64,000 bases of DNA, from the NCBI RefSeq assembly GCF_012396585.1, contig NZ_JAAXPR010000003.1:62001-126000 (forward strand), given 5' to 3'. Below the pieces are notes generated by a model, which ran no database searches, had not been told where the DNA came from, and saw only the letters and a program-made list of their open reading frames with translations. This document shows positions 15,556 to 25,085 of this stretch, one piece after another. The stretch is from Streptococcus ovuberis (GTDB lineage: Bacteria > Bacillota > Bacilli > Lactobacillales > Streptococcaceae). Numbering within the stretch: position 1 is the first letter of the stretch; each line of letters starts with the position of its first letter. The position numbers were made by a program, and so were the translations under genes.

Positions 15556-16786
15556 AAAATGGACGTCTAGGATTTACTACATGACCGGCCTGGTCTTGAT
15601 GGGCCTAGGGCTAGGTTTTCTCCACTTTCAGACCCGGTTTTCCATGGTCATTTTTCAAATGGCGGGTCTCTTGATTTTGGGGCAGGGAGTGCTGGCTGGC
15701 CTGCGTTTATTGGGTCAGAAAGCCAGCTGGTCTCTGGGGCGACTTTTGCTCCATCTGGGAATTGGCCTGCTCTTTCTCAGCACACCCCTCTTGCCAGCAG
15801 GACTTTTGGGCTTGGCCATAGGTCTCTATCAGGGCATCCTAGGGACTTTCCTCCTCATCCATAGCGGCCTGGCCTTTGCCAATGGCTTACCTGGTCGCTA
15901 CCTGGCCCTGATTGATGGGCTGGTCCATGTGGTGTTTGCTGGTCTCGTCCTCTTCTATGCCCAAGACTACCTGCCCACCTTGTACTGGTTCTTGGGCCTC
16001 TACCTTCTTTTTCTTGGGCTGACCAACTTGAGGGATGGGGTGGAGTTCGACCTTGGCAAGGTGTCGCTCAAGGTTCGCCGTAAGCGAATCGGTCTGCCCA
16101 TCATTCTGACAGGCTTTATCCCTGTCTCTGCCCTCAATAAGGTCAACAGCTACCTCAACAAGGAGAGAAGCCAGGCCCTCTTTTTAGGAGACAAGACCCA
16201 GGCTCCTGATCTGGAAATCTGGATCCATACAGCCAGACGGGGTTTTGAAATGATGGGCCATGTGGACCTTGTCTTTGACGGAATCAGTTACAGCTACGGC
16301 AACCACGATGTGGACAGCACCAAGCTCTTTGAGGCTGTCGGTGATGGGGTCCTCATGACCATGCCAGCCGAGAACTATCAAGCCAGCCTTAAGGCGGATG
16401 ATTGGCGGGCTGTCTTTGGCTACGGTCTGGTCTTGACGCCCGAGGAGAAGGCCAAAGTCAAGGCTAACCTGACCCAACTCCTGTCAGAAGCTCAGCCATT
16501 TGCCCTAAAAAGCGACAAGCAAAAAGCCTCCTATCTGGGAGGCATGGTGGCGCACTATGGGGCGCGTGCCTATAAGTTTAGGCAGGGAACTTTTAAGACC
16601 TACTTTGTCATGACCACCAACTGCGTTCAGCTGGTGGACCGGGTCGTGGCGGACGCTGGACTGGATATCGTGACCAATAGTGGTATCCTGACGCCTGGGG
16701 CCTACCAGGCCTATCTGGACAAGGAGTTTGCCAATCCCCATAGCCGGGTGGTCAGCAAGATGGTCCTGGGTCGGCAGACCCCTTAG
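15545..16786 (+). CDS. Membrane protein fused to a permuted papain-like domain
   Basis: A 413-residue protein. Residues about 12-165 contain five to six hydrophobic helices resembling the HdeD/DUF308 type. A basic linker (KVRRKR) leads to a soluble domain of about 230 residues. That domain has GHVDLVFDG (His 239) and, later, TTNCVQLVD (Cys 360) with GILTPGAYQAYLD after it. The order His then Asn-Cys is that of circularly permuted NlpC/P60/LRAT-type papain-like enzymes. Such domains cleave amides or move acyl groups. The fold call is inferred from motifs. It is coupled to the GT8 gene, which suggests work on the same surface polymer. Confidence 0.6.
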   Translation: MPTKKWTSRIYYMTGLVLMGLGLGFLHFQTRFSMVIFQMAGLLILGQGVLAGLRLLGQKASWSLGRLLLHLGIGLLFLSTPLLPAGLLGLAIGLYQGILGTFLLIHSGLAFANGLPGRYLALIDGLVHVVFAGLVLFYAQDYLPTLYWFLGLYLLFLGLTNLRDGVEFDLGKVSLKVRRKRIGLPIILTGFIPVSALNKVNSYLNKERSQALFLGDKTQAPDLEIWIHTARRGFEMMGHVDLVFDGISYSYGNHDVDSTKLFEAVGDGVLMTMPAENYQASLKADDWRAVFGYGLVLTPEEKAKVKANLTQLLSEAQPFALKSDKQKASYLGGMVAHYGARAYKFRQGTFKTYFVMTTNCVQLVDRVVADAGLDIVTNSGILTPGAYQAYLDKEFANPHSRVVSKMVLGRQTP

Positions 16787-16841
16787 TCTGATTCTTTTTT
16801 GGAAAAATAGCTGGCGCTGGACAAACCTTATTTTCTATATC

Positions 16842-16879
16842 AAAAAACAGAAGCCTCTTTATCGGACTTCTGTTTTTTA
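16842..16879 (+). terminator. Terminator after the GT8/membrane-protein pair
   Basis: AAAAAACAGAAG pairs with CTTCTGTTTTTT around a short loop; strong T run. Confidence 0.75.
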
Positions 16880-16966
16880 GACTTCAATTTCTGATTGCCA
16901 ACACTCTGTGAGCAGGCCGCTTTTCAACCAACGACTTAGTCAACTGATTTGAGGGCTTCCAGCATG

Positions 16967-17200
16967 TCAACCTGCCGCAGCTTGTGCCTGACCATCTGCG
17001 ATCAAAAGGCTGATGGTTTGGTCTGAGTCTGTCCCGCTGACCTTCTCGGTCAGGCTGTGGTAAGCAAGAGCTAGGCTGCCCGCCACTGCTGAACTGGTCA
17101 GGGCAGTCTGTAGGCTGTCCAAATCCGCCTGATCTGCTCTGCCATTTTCCGCCACAATCAACTCATAGCCAATGATAGCCTCAAACTGAGTGTCCGCCAC
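16967..17200 (-). pseudogene. Unidentified 3' gene fragment
   Basis: On the minus strand an open frame of about 75 codons ends at 16967 in DGQAQAAAG. It has coding-like composition (helical, Ala-rich, acidic residues spaced regularly: RADQADLDSLQTALTSSAVAG). It has no start of its own: upstream it runs into the opposite-strand deacetylase fragment at about 17200. It is probably the C-terminus of a gene cut by a deletion. I do not recognise the family. Confidence 0.4.
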
Positions 17201-17594
17201 GCCTGAAATGGAGGACTGGATTGACCAGCCCAAGTACTTGACCAGTTCTCAGCTCTTAGAACTTGAACAAGCAGGGTTTGCCATTCAAAACCATAGCAAG
17301 ACTCATCCACACCTCAGCCAGTTAAGCTTGTCAGAACAAGATCAGGAGCTTCTAACAGCTAAAAATAAACTTGAAGACCTCCTGAAACAGGACATCACCT
17401 CCATTGCCACCCCTTATGGCAATCACAATGCAGACACCCTGTCTGTTGCTCAGTCTTTAAAGACAGATTTGCTCTTCACTGGTCAAACAGGCATTCCCTC
17501 ATCAGAATTGTCTGATCCCTATCAGTTGCCACGGATAAGTCTTTTGCAGAGCCACAGTTTTGAGGAGTTTTTGGATTTTTTGTTAAACTACTAG
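17190..17594 (+). pseudogene. Polysaccharide deacetylase, C-terminal fragment
   Basis: The sequence from about 17205 (QPKYLTSSQLLELEQAGFAIQNHSKTHPHLSQLS) is a clear NodB-type deacetylase: the NHSKTHPHL block is the metal-binding His motif, and ATPYGNHNADTL is the later conserved segment. The first half, including the catalytic Asp-Asp motif, is absent. The ORF begins inside the fragment of another gene, and no ribosome site is visible. It is a truncated relic of a peptidoglycan or chitin-type deacetylase, probably not expressed. Confidence 0.7.
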
Positions 17595-17699
17595 AAGATT
17601 AGCTAAAAATAAGGGAAAATGAATCGACAGTTCCGTATATTTGGAGGGGAAATGATCCAACGACCAATTCATCTGTCGCACGAATTTTTAGCAGAGATT

Positions 17700-18107
17700 T
17701 TAGATAAGGATGCGGTAGCAGTTGACGCCATACAGAAGAATCCTTCTTGCTGATCGCTGGTGGTTATAACACCGATTGGATAACTGCGTTTCTCAAGCAA
17801 GTATCTGAAACCTCCTAAAAAGATTATCGTTTACGCATTATAAAACTGTATGACACAGAACAAGTACGCTAGAGATGCCTGCCAATATTGGCTTTAAGCC
17901 CCTTCCTCTCCTTATACGCCTGAGATGAATCCTATTGAACAAGTCTGGGCTGATATTCGTAAACGTGGGTTTAAAAATAAGGCCTTTAAGGCACTTGACG
18001 ATGTCATTGACAAGCTGCAAGAAGTAGTACAAGGATTAGATTGTTCAGTTTTAAAAACCATCGTCAACAAACAAGGATTCAGCAAGTTCGTTTCTGATTT
18101 TAGATGA
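17700..18107 (+). pseudogene. IS630-family transposase C-terminal remnant
   Basis: Several frames must be joined. ANIGFKPL near 17880 and YTPEMNPIEQVWADIRKRGF (17919-17978) are the characteristic DDE-domain end of IS630-type transposases, including the last catalytic Glu. The C-terminus runs to 18107. Upstream DNA is too degraded to show a start or the first catalytic Asp. Non-functional. Confidence 0.7.
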
Positions 18108-18135
18108 ATAGTCACTTCTTCAAACACTCCTAACA

Positions 18136-18183
18136 TAAACATGGACCGAGCAAGCTTTTATTGCCTGCTCGGCCCATGTTTAT
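18136..18183. terminator. Terminator between IS630 remnant and trmL
   Basis: ATAAACATGGACCGAGCA and TGCTCGGCCCATGTTTAT form a long stem with one mismatch. It lies directly after the trmL stop codon on the minus strand and probably ends that transcript. Confidence 0.75.
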
Positions 18184-18690
18184 TTATTTCAGTTTATCCC
18201 CTTCATAGGTGTGTGTCAATTCCAGTCCAGCAAATCCCTGTTGCCTCAAGGCTTCGTAAACAATCATGCAGACGGTATTGGAGACATTGAGGCTCCTGAC
18301 ATGAGCATCGTTCATGGGAATCCTCAAGGCCTTTTCAGGATGGGCACGCATAAACTCTTCAGGAAGCCCCTTGTCTTCTCTTCCGAAAATAAAGTAATGG
18401 TCCTTGCCGTCTGCAAAAGTTTCTTGGGCATAGACCTTGTTAGCAAACTTAGAAATCAAGTGCAACTGCCCAGAACATGTTTCTAAAAAATCGTCTAAAG
18501 AATCATAAAAATAAAGATCCAACTTATCCCAATAATCCAAACCCGCCCGCTTCATCTTGCGATCATCAATCGGGAACCCCATCGGACGAATGATATGCAA
18601 AGGGCTATTGGTTGCTGCGCAGGTACGGGCTATGTTTCCCGTGTTCTGAGGAATTTGTGGTTCAAAGAGGACAATATGATTACGAGCCAT
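18184..18690 (-). CDS. trmL: tRNA (cytidine/uridine-34 2'-O)-methyltransferase
   Basis: A 168-residue SPOUT methyltransferase; ATG at 18690 follows AAGGAG, giving [19 protein letters not shown]. The conserved SAM-knot motifs are [12 protein letters not shown] (about 16-27), FGREDKGLP (about 99-107) and [23 protein letters not shown] near the end. TrmL adds 2'-O-methyl to the wobble base of tRNA-Leu species using S-adenosylmethionine. Length matches the family (about 155-170). It is preceded by an unusual structured leader. Confidence 0.92.
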   Translation of the reverse strand: MARNHIVLFEPQIPQNTGNIARTCAATNSPLHIIRPMGFPIDDRKMKRAGLDYWDKLDLYFYDSLDDFLETCSGQLHLISKFANKVYAQETFADGKDHYFIFGREDKGLPEEFMRAHPEKALRIPMNDAHVRSLNVSNTVCMIVYEALRQQGFAGLELTHTYEGDKLK

Positions 18691-18703
18691 TTCTTTCTCC
18701 TTA

Positions 18704-18746
18704 GATAAAAACAACGCCAGCCGGAGTCAAGCTCAGCAACTGGCGT
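18704..18746 (-). terminator. Hairpin-T run in the trmL leader (possible attenuator)
   Basis: On the minus strand ACGCCAG (18746-18740) pairs with CTGGCGT (18720-18714), with an inner GAG/CTC stem, followed by TTGTTTTT, only 14-20 bases before the trmL ribosome site. Nothing upstream in the same transcript needs a terminator, so this may be a regulated attenuator. Confidence 0.55.
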
Positions 18747-18808
18747 AGTCTGCTATTGGTTAACTTAAATCACAACAGGTTTGATGTAAGCCAATCAATT
18801 TCTAGTCT

Positions 18809-18836
18809 AGTATACCATTCTGGCTACCAATGTCAA
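18809..18836 (-). promoter_or_regulatory. Promoter for the trmL leader
   Basis: On the minus strand TTGACA (18836-18831), a 16-base spacer and TATACT (18814-18809) form a strong promoter. Transcription would start near 18802, giving a leader of about 110 bases. Confidence 0.65.
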
Positions 18837-18960
18837 GGGTTTTGACTGTTTTTTGATTGTTTTCTTGCTATTTCTGAGAGCTTTCTGAAAAACATGGGCT
18901 AGTGGTTTACAAGTCGTTTTAAAACCATAACTGTTTGATAGCATAAGGACTGCAAGATAA

Positions 18961-19257
18961 TTATTTGAGCCTATCAGACTCGCTAAAATCGCTGTCCTTA
19001 TCCGTCAAGCTCAGGTGCTTCTTAGCTGGTTGACGCCGCAACCGAAAGGTGTCTGGAACAGGATCGTCCCCAACGTGACTAAGGGGATGGCACCGTAAAA
19101 TACGGGCAACTCCCATCAAAACACCCTTGTAGCCATGCTTTTCAATTGCCTCGATCATGTAGTTGGAGCAAGTTGGTTGAAAGCGGCAAGTCGGTGGACT
19201 TAGTGGCGACAAGTACCGCTGATACAAACGAACCAGCGCAATTAATCCTTTTTTCAT
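18961..19257 (-). CDS. yidD: Membrane protein insertion efficiency factor YidD
   Basis: A 98-residue protein with the YidD signature: [28 protein letters not shown] and [14 protein letters not shown]. YidD is a small amphipathic inner-membrane protein that helps YidC insert membrane proteins. Its start overlaps the end of rluB by 4 bases, so it is the last gene of the scpA-scpB-rluB-yidD group. Charged residues at the C-terminus extend slightly beyond the core domain. Confidence 0.93.
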   Translation of the reverse strand: MKKGLIALVRLYQRYLSPLSPPTCRFQPTCSNYMIEAIEKHGYKGVLMGVARILRCHPLSHVGDDPVPDTFRLRRQPAKKHLSLTDKDSDFSESDRLK

Positions 19258-19979
19258 TTCCTTTTGCGAACGGCTAACTCATGAAGTCTGGAAACCTCTT
19301 TCTTATTGAGCCGGCGAGATTCACCGGGACGAAGCCCTGTCAAATCCAAATTTCCAAACTGAGTTCTAGAAAGCTTGTCCACCAGAAGCCCTACTGCCTC
19401 AAACATCTTTTTCACCTGATGGTTACGGCCCTCATGAATGGTTAACTGGACTATTGAACGCCCCTTAGCTGGATCAACTTTTAAAATATCATAGACCGCT
19501 GGCTTGGTCTTTTTCCCATCAATCACCACGCCACGCGTCAAGGGACGCAGAATCTCCTTGGTAGCAATCCCCTTTACCCGGGCAATGTAGACCTTGTCAA
19601 TCTCGTTTCTTGGATGGATCATCTCATCTGTAAAATCCCCATCATTGGTCAAAATAAGCACACCAGATGTATCCCAGTCTAAACGGCCAACTGGGTAAAT
19701 CCGCTCCTTGACCTGAGGCAGAAGATCAATAACCGTCTTACGTCCCTTATCGTCTGATACAGAGGAAATCACCCCTCGAGGTTTATTCAGCAAGTAGTAA
19801 ACTTTTTCCTCGTTATAGACAGGAATGCCCTCTACTTCAACAAGATCTCCTGATTTAATGGTAGTGGCTAGCTCACGAACCACTTGTCCATTCACTGTCA
19901 CTAATCCCTGTTTAATCAGCTCTTCTGCCTTACGACGACTGGCCACTCCAGCATGGGCAATAAATTTATTGATACGCAT
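19254..19979 (-). CDS. rluB: rRNA pseudouridine synthase RluB
   Basis: A 241-residue protein starting at ATG 19979 ([22 protein letters not shown]). An S4-type RNA-binding domain occupies about residues 1-60. The RsuA-family catalytic domain follows with [17 protein letters not shown] holding the catalytic Asp. The C-terminal [14 protein letters not shown] is also conserved. In relatives it converts U2605 of 23S rRNA to pseudouridine. It sits directly after scpB in the usual streptococcal order. Confidence 0.92.
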   Translation of the reverse strand: MRINKFIAHAGVASRRKAEELIKQGLVTVNGQVVRELATTIKSGDLVEVEGIPVYNEEKVYYLLNKPRGVISSVSDDKGRKTVIDLLPQVKERIYPVGRLDWDTSGVLILTNDGDFTDEMIHPRNEIDKVYIARVKGIATKEILRPLTRGVVIDGKKTKPAVYDILKVDPAKGRSIVQLTIHEGRNHQVKKMFEAVGLLVDKLSRTQFGNLDLTGLRPGESRRLNKKEVSRLHELAVRKRK

Positions 19980-20023
19980 GTTTTTCCCTTTATTTCTATT
20001 TTCTAAAGACGGTAGCAACCCAG

Positions 20024-20593
20024 TTACTCCTCATCTGACAGGAGCGCCTGCCCACCAAACAGTTGGCTTTCTTCCTGAGTTAGATCCAAATCTGTCACTT
20101 CCGGCAATTCTTCTAGACTATTGATTCCGATAAAATCTAAGAAGCCTGGTGTTGTCGCATAAAGCCTTGGACGACCGATGACTTCCTTGTGTCCAATTGC
20201 TTCGATCAACTCAAAGGTCACGAGCTTAGCCATGGCTGCGCTAGAATTGACGCCACGAATCTCATCCACCTCAAGTCTGGTTATCGGTTGTTTGTAAGCT
20301 ACGATAGACAGGGTTTCTAAGAGAGCACGAGACATACTCTGATTAATAGGTGTTCTGGAGTAGCGCTGCAGAAGTTCCGCATGCTCTTCCTTAGTCACCA
20401 AACGGTATCTGTTAGAGGATTGGAGCACCATTAAGGACGATTCTGTGTCCTTATCGTATTTCTCGATTAACCTTTCCAATGATTGGGTAAGACCTGTAGC
20501 TGGTAATTCTAACACTTCTGCCATCTGGCGCAAGCTCAGTCCTTCTTCTCCCGCTACAAAGAGCAAGGCTTCAATTTCAGCTAGTCGGCTCAT
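20024..20593 (-). CDS. scpB: Segregation and condensation protein B
   Basis: A 189-residue protein made of two winged-helix units, with the ScpB motifs [36 protein letters not shown] and RPRLYATT. With ScpA and SMC it forms the bacterial condensin complex that compacts and separates chromosomes. Its start overlaps the scpA end by 17 bases. Acidic C-terminal tail as usual in streptococci. Confidence 0.95.
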   Translation of the reverse strand: MSRLAEIEALLFVAGEEGLSLRQMAEVLELPATGLTQSLERLIEKYDKDTESSLMVLQSSNRYRLVTKEEHAELLQRYSRTPINQSMSRALLETLSIVAYKQPITRLEVDEIRGVNSSAAMAKLVTFELIEAIGHKEVIGRPRLYATTPGFLDFIGINSLEELPEVTDLDLTQEESQLFGGQALLSDEE

Positions 20594-21296
20594 ATGTCTC
20601 CTTTTGCAAATAAATCTGACTAAAATTTTCCTCTTGAACGACCGTCAACACTTGAATTTTAACCAATTCCAAGGTCGCTAAGAACATCGTGATCAACTCA
20701 CTCATGGACTGGCTAGCTTGAAACAACTGCTGTAAACAGAGCGTCCGAGTATCTGAAAACTGCCTTTCAATATAGGCCATCATATCCTCAATTTTATAAT
20801 CATCAGCTTCAATGGTCGCATGATTTTGCTTAAAACTTTCCTTTTTTTGCGCCATAATCTGAGAAAAAGCTAAGAAAAGGTCAATGCTAGTCTTATCTCG
20901 CTTCAGGCTAACCTCTTCAAAAATCAACTCCTGTCTTGGTTTTGAAAAATGCTGGGCTCGCAAGTCGTGTTGCTCTGATAATTTTTGACTTAACAGTTTA
21001 AACTTACGGTATTCTTCCAGCTGGTTGAGCAAGTCCAACTCAGGATCATCGTTGACCTCCTGCTCCGCCACCACCTTGGGCAGCAACTTTCGGCTCTTAA
21101 TCAACATCAATTGACTAGCCATGAGCATATAGTCACCAGCCACCTCTAAGCGCATCGCCTGTAGGGTCGCAATATAGGCCAAATATTGTTCAATAACCTC
21201 AGTAATTGGTACATCGTAGATATCCACCTGATATTTGGAGACCAGATGGAGGAGGAGGTCCAATGGACCCTCAAAATCTTTAATCTTTATATCCAT
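20577..21296 (-). CDS. scpA: Segregation and condensation protein A
   Basis: A 239-residue kleisin starting [19 protein letters not shown], the hallmark ScpA N-terminus. The middle is helical and the C-terminus ends in a small winged helix that binds the SMC head. It joins ScpB and SMC into the condensin ring. Co-transcribed with scpB and the upstream xerD-like gene. Confidence 0.95.
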   Translation of the reverse strand: MDIKIKDFEGPLDLLLHLVSKYQVDIYDVPITEVIEQYLAYIATLQAMRLEVAGDYMLMASQLMLIKSRKLLPKVVAEQEVNDDPELDLLNQLEEYRKFKLLSQKLSEQHDLRAQHFSKPRQELIFEEVSLKRDKTSIDLFLAFSQIMAQKKESFKQNHATIEADDYKIEDMMAYIERQFSDTRTLCLQQLFQASQSMSELITMFLATLELVKIQVLTVVQEENFSQIYLQKETYEPTS

Positions 21297-21344
21297 TTCT
21301 TCTTACCAAGCGTCTCCGCTTTGCCGCAGTTAACTGCTTATTTT

Positions 21345-22082
21345 TTAGATGGACTGGTATTTTGCCAGACTAGCCACCGTCTTAAGCCCCAATGCCTTAG
21401 CAATATCCGTCAGAGACTCTCCGGAAGCTACTTGCCGCACAATATACTGCTCTCTTAATTTTTGGGCAGTCACCTCTCCATAACCTACACTTGACATAAA
21501 TTCACGGAAGCGAGTGAAAAACCATTGCCGCGAGTATGGTTTTGAGCCTTTCCCAAATAGAAACCCTTCCGGATTCAGGCCTTCTAAATAAGGGAAGAGA
21601 GAGTCTGGCACCTTCAGCACACGCTTATGCTCTGCCTTTGTAATGGCCAAAACACCGTACTCCAGATTCAAATCTTTAGCTTCCAGAGCCAAGATCTCAC
21701 TCGGCAATAAGCCCAAGGTCAAAATCAATAAAGCCAACACCTGCCCCTTCTGGTAAGGGGTCTCCAACCATAGTTGCGAAAAATCAAGTTGCTCTACTAG
21801 CGCTTTCTCCTCTAAGATCGGCTGCGATAAACCTGATAACCTGTGGTAGGTTTTTAAATGTCCAGAATCATAGAGATAATAGAGGAATTGATTGACTGCT
21901 GATATCTTACGCTTTTGCGCACTAGGCTTTAAGTTTCTCAGAAACTGTTGATACTGGGCTAGGGTAGTAATATCAATATCGCCAGCCACTACCTGTCGAA
22001 ACTGCTCTAAATCATAGCGATAAGCTGACAGGGAATTAGCTGACAAGCGCTTATGCTTTAGAAAATCATCAATGACTGTCAT
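21345..22082 (-). CDS. XerD-like tyrosine recombinase homologue, catalytic residues replaced
   Basis: A 245-residue protein from ATG 22082. It has the core-binding and catalytic-domain layout of Xer recombinases, but key residues differ. The usual Arg of GLRxSE is Leu (GLLPSEIL), the HxLRH motif reads QKLRE, and the LGH motif is LGL; the Tyr remains (LAKYQSI). Streptococci carry this XerD-like gene beside scpA, and the family is known not to act at the dif site. It probably has no strand-exchange activity and may have a structural role. It overlaps the CBS gene by 14 bases. Confidence 0.85.
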   Translation of the reverse strand: MTVIDDFLKHKRLSANSLSAYRYDLEQFRQVVAGDIDITTLAQYQQFLRNLKPSAQKRKISAVNQFLYYLYDSGHLKTYHRLSGLSQPILEEKALVEQLDFSQLWLETPYQKGQVLALLILTLGLLPSEILALEAKDLNLEYGVLAITKAEHKRVLKVPDSLFPYLEGLNPEGFLFGKGSKPYSRQWFFTRFREFMSSVGYGEVTAQKLREQYIVRQVASGESLTDIAKALGLKTVASLAKYQSI

Positions 22083-22539
22083 CTTTTTCCTCAATCTCAT
22101 GCGATTGACCAAAATGATGCAAGAGGCTATTAATAGCCTTCAAAATCGCTTTCCGAGTGATAATCCCTTTGAAGTAACCATCCTTATCAACCACTGGCAA
22201 GAAGGACTGTTCAATCAACTCACTCATCACTTGCGTCAAGCTGTAAAAATCACTGACATAACGGACATCTGTCTTTACGATACTGCAGATATCCCGATTG
22301 AGTTGCTCTTCTGTCAAACCATGTTCTACCTGATAGCGAATAATCTCTGTCAAGCCAATGGTCCCAACAAATTTTCCCTCCTGAGTTACCACGGGAACAC
22401 GGGAATAGGTCATATGCGACAACAAAAGCTTGGCATGGTCCATATTATGGGTATCAATGAGAACGGCTAAATTTTCCGCTGGCGTTAAAAACGTTTCTTC
22501 GTGGGATCGTAAAAATTCTTTAAAAAGTGGATGAATCAT
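22069..22539 (-). CDS. cbpB: CBS-domain protein, c-di-AMP-binding CbpB type
   Basis: A 156-residue protein with two CBS repeats (about residues 15-70 and 80-140: VPVVTQEGKFVGTIGLTEII and LPVVDKDGYFKGIITRKAIL). This gene position and length match streptococcal CbpB (DarB/YkuL), which binds cyclic di-AMP and links it to the stringent response through Rel in related species. Start overlaps the phosphodiesterase stop by 4 bases (ATGA), so translation is coupled. Confidence 0.8.
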   Translation of the reverse strand: MIHPLFKEFLRSHEETFLTPAENLAVLIDTHNMDHAKLLLSHMTYSRVPVVTQEGKFVGTIGLTEIIRYQVEHGLTEEQLNRDICSIVKTDVRYVSDFYSLTQVMSELIEQSFLPVVDKDGYFKGIITRKAILKAINSLLHHFGQSHEIEEKDDSH

Positions 22540-23051
22540 CGGTTTATTGTCCTTGTTAGTGGGGTATAGACGGTATGTTCACGGTTCAAATAGGCAATTT
22601 CATAGCGATCTGGATAAATATCAATCCTAGCATAGAGGCATTCTTTCACCATCCCTCTAGGCTGACTGATAGAGCCAGGATTGAAAAAGAGACAGTTGCC
22701 CCTAACCTCAGCAGCAGGGACGTGAAGATGTCCATAAAGGCAAAGGTCTGCTGCCACCTCTTCTGCCCAGTAATCTAATCGACTCCAGCCAAAATTAATT
22801 CCCTGAAGATGCCCGTGGGTCTGAGCAATTTTCACACCATCAATGGAGGTTAGCAACCGTTCTGGAAAATCAGACCAATCACAATTGCCTTTGACTACAT
22901 GAATGCCATCCCAAAGGCTATCGCTCGCTTCTAGTTCGGAATCACCATTGTGAAAAATAGCCGCTACTTGTCCTTGGTAGCGCTGTTTGATCTCCTGAAC
23001 AATGGTGCGATCACCGTGGGAATCACTAAGCACAACAATACGACTTACCAT
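22536..23051 (-). CDS. YfcE/MJ0936-type metallophosphoesterase
   Basis: A 171-residue calcineurin-like phosphoesterase. Metal-binding motifs are complete: DSHGD (about 9-13), NGDSE (35-39), GNCD (54-57), THGH (77-80) and GHLH (106-109). Family members hydrolyse phosphodiesters with Mn; the physiological substrate is unknown. It overlaps rdgB by 7 bases and is coupled to cbpB. Housekeeping operon murI-rdgB-yfcE-cbpB. Confidence 0.88.
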   Translation of the reverse strand: MVSRIVVLSDSHGDRTIVQEIKQRYQGQVAAIFHNGDSELEASDSLWDGIHVVKGNCDWSDFPERLLTSIDGVKIAQTHGHLQGINFGWSRLDYWAEEVAADLCLYGHLHVPAAEVRGNCLFFNPGSISQPRGMVKECLYARIDIYPDRYEIAYLNREHTVYTPLTRTINR

Positions 23052-24010
23052 GTTGGAAAGACCTCCAAAAGTTTCTTCAAGGCCAAGGCGCGATGGGATT
23101 GACTATTTTTTTCTTCGGTGTTTAATTCAGCCGCCCTACGCCCTGTATCTGCCACGATAAAGAGTGGATCATAACCAAAGCCATGCTCGCCTTTCATATC
23201 ATAGGCGATAAAACCAGGCCAATCCGCTTCAACAACCAAGCTTTCCTTACCTGGTTTAGCAAGAACTAAGGTGCAGTGGAACTGGGCTGAACGTGCTTCT
23301 TGGTCAAAGACAACGGATAGCTCATGCAACAGCTTTTGATTGTTTCGCTCATCCGTTGCACCAGGTCCGGAAAATCTAGCAGACCAGACACCTGGTAGCC
23401 CACCCAAGGCATCCACCTTTAGGCCTGAATCATCTGCCAAGACAATTTTTCCTGTCAATTGGGCAATCGTTTCCGCCTTCAGTCGAGCGTTTTCTTCAAA
23501 AGTCGTTCCTGTTTCTTCGACCTCTGGCAGGTCTGGGTAGGCATTTAAGTTTTCCACACCGTAGCCTAGCTTCTGAAAGAAGGCTCGAAACTCATTGGTC
23601 TTCCCTTCATTACGGGTAGCAATTAGGATAGTATCACCGAATTGCTCGGTCTGTCCCATAAACTCCTTCAAAGGAAGACCTTCCTTTGGTAAATGAACTA
23701 ATCTCAATTGCTCACCTTCTGTCACTAAAGTAGCACCTCTATGCTGGCTGACTTGAAAATGACGGCCATGGGCATCATTAAAGCTATCCAAAACAAATTT
23801 GATCAACTTAAAAGAAGAGGAATAGCGGATCACATGAACCTGAAAGCCCTGATCTGGATTTTCATAATCACAGTCCAAAATATCCGTCAAATCCCTTCGG
23901 ATCATGTCGAACACCTCATCACCTGAAAAAGAAGAAATGTACGGAAAGCCGTCTAACTTAGCCACATACCAATCTTGGTCGTCTTTGTATTCGTAAATTT
24001 TTTCTGTCAT
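23045..24010 (-). CDS. rdgB: Non-canonical purine NTP pyrophosphatase with N-terminal extension
   Basis: A 321-residue protein. The HAM1/RdgB domain begins about residue 127 ([14 protein letters not shown]) and includes [26 protein letters not shown] and GFGYDPLF. It removes dITP, XTP and ITP from the pool by cleaving them to monophosphates. The first about 125 residues are an extra domain found in streptococcal homologues; its job is unknown. Start overlaps the murI stop by 4 bases. Confidence 0.9.
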   Translation of the reverse strand: MTEKIYEYKDDQDWYVAKLDGFPYISSFSGDEVFDMIRRDLTDILDCDYENPDQGFQVHVIRYSSSFKLIKFVLDSFNDAHGRHFQVSQHRGATLVTEGEQLRLVHLPKEGLPLKEFMGQTEQFGDTILIATRNEGKTNEFRAFFQKLGYGVENLNAYPDLPEVEETGTTFEENARLKAETIAQLTGKIVLADDSGLKVDALGGLPGVWSARFSGPGATDERNNQKLLHELSVVFDQEARSAQFHCTLVLAKPGKESLVVEADWPGFIAYDMKGEHGFGYDPLFIVADTGRRAAELNTEEKNSQSHRALALKKLLEVFPTW

Positions 24011-24801
24011 AGTCTAATCTGCTCCACTTGAATTTGTCTATCCAGCCAGTCTTCTGCAATGATTTTGAAGGCTTCTGGACTGGCTGTCGTGTAAAATTGA
24101 TGTTCCCCTGAAGACTGGTTTCGGTCATGATTGATTTCAAAATAATTCAGCAAGACCGAGATATCACGCGCTGTCTCTGCTCCGCTATCAATCAACTTAA
24201 CCTCTGGTCCCATAGCGTGTTGAATAATAGGCCTTAACAATGGATAATGGGTGCATCCCAAAACCAGAGTATCAACCTTGCCTTTCAAGGGCTTGAGCGT
24301 CTCATAAACAACCTTCTTAGCCAGGCTTGATGTCATCTCGTTTGACTCCACCAAAGGAACAAACTTCGGACAGGCTAGGCTGACCACTTCTGTTTCAGGG
24401 GATAAGCTCTGAATTTTCTGCCTGTAAATATCCGAGCAGACCGTCATCTGCGTCCCGATAACCCCGACATGGCCTGTCTGGGTCGACTTAATCGCAGCAG
24501 ATGCTCCTGGTAAAATAACCCCCAACACAGGGATCGGCAAGGCCGCCTTAACCTCTTCCCAAACAACAGACGTCGCTGTGTTACAGGCCAAGACAATCAT
24601 CTTGACATCCTTGGTCAAGAGAAAATTAACCATCTGCCAAGTATATTCCCTAATCTGTTCAGCTGTCCTTGGACCATAAGGCGCTCTGGCCTGGTCTCCC
24701 ACAAAAACAACCCGCTCATGGGGGAGTTGGCGCAAACATTCCCGAACCACTGTCAAGCCACCTACACCTGAGTCTAAAAAGCCTATGGGTCTATTGTCCA
24801 T
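24007..24801 (-). CDS. murI: Glutamate racemase
   Basis: A 264-residue protein with the two catalytic Cys motifs (ACNTATS about residue 73 and GCTHYPLL about 184) and the N-terminal [13 protein letters not shown]. It makes D-glutamate for peptidoglycan. First gene of the operon running to yidD or the scp genes; a terminator separates it from yneF upstream. Confidence 0.95.
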   Translation of the reverse strand: MDNRPIGFLDSGVGGLTVVRECLRQLPHERVVFVGDQARAPYGPRTAEQIREYTWQMVNFLLTKDVKMIVLACNTATSVVWEEVKAALPIPVLGVILPGASAAIKSTQTGHVGVIGTQMTVCSDIYRQKIQSLSPETEVVSLACPKFVPLVESNEMTSSLAKKVVYETLKPLKGKVDTLVLGCTHYPLLRPIIQHAMGPEVKLIDSGAETARDISVLLNYFEINHDRNQSSGEHQFYTTASPEAFKIIAEDWLDRQIQVEQIRL

Positions 24802-24816
24802 CTCTTATCTCCAAAA

Positions 24817-24842
24817 GAGACTGGGCAAAACCCAGTCCCTGT
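24817..24842 (-). terminator. Terminator between yneF and murI
   Basis: GGGACTGGG and CCCAGTCTC (minus strand) form a stable stem with a five-base loop and a TTTT tail. Confidence 0.75.
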
Positions 24843-24848
24843 TTATCT

Positions 24849-25085
24849 CTATTTTTTCTTAACGGCTTCTTTTTGAGCATTTTTAATTTGGCGATAAACC
24901 TGCTGTACCTTGGCCTCATTAGGTTTTTGCCCCATAGAGCCCATCATCGCACGCACGGCATCTACATTTAAACGCGGGTGTTCCAACATGTCTTTTTCCA
25001 CTTGCTTACGCAACAAGAACGCACCCAAGAACATCCCACCACCAAAAGCAAGAATAACTATTAAAATCCATAAACCAGTACTCAT
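24849..25085 (-). CDS. YneF family (UPF0154) small membrane protein
   Basis: A 78-residue protein with one N-terminal membrane helix (residues about 4-25, WILIVILAFGGGMFLGAFLL) and a conserved soluble tail with NVDAVRAMMGSMGQKPNEAKVQQVYRQ in two parts. The family is widespread in Firmicutes and has no settled function. Single-gene unit with its own terminator. Confidence 0.88.
   Translation of the reverse strand: MSTGLWILIVILAFGGGMFLGAFLLRKQVEKDMLEHPRLNVDAVRAMMGSMGQKPNEAKVQQVYRQIKNAQKEAVKKK

Noticed and set aside
14610..16819. 14-base exact repeat AATAGCTGGCGCTG at 14610 and 16806
   Set aside because: Both lie shortly after operon ends, which is curious, but two copies of 14 bases are too little to call an element.
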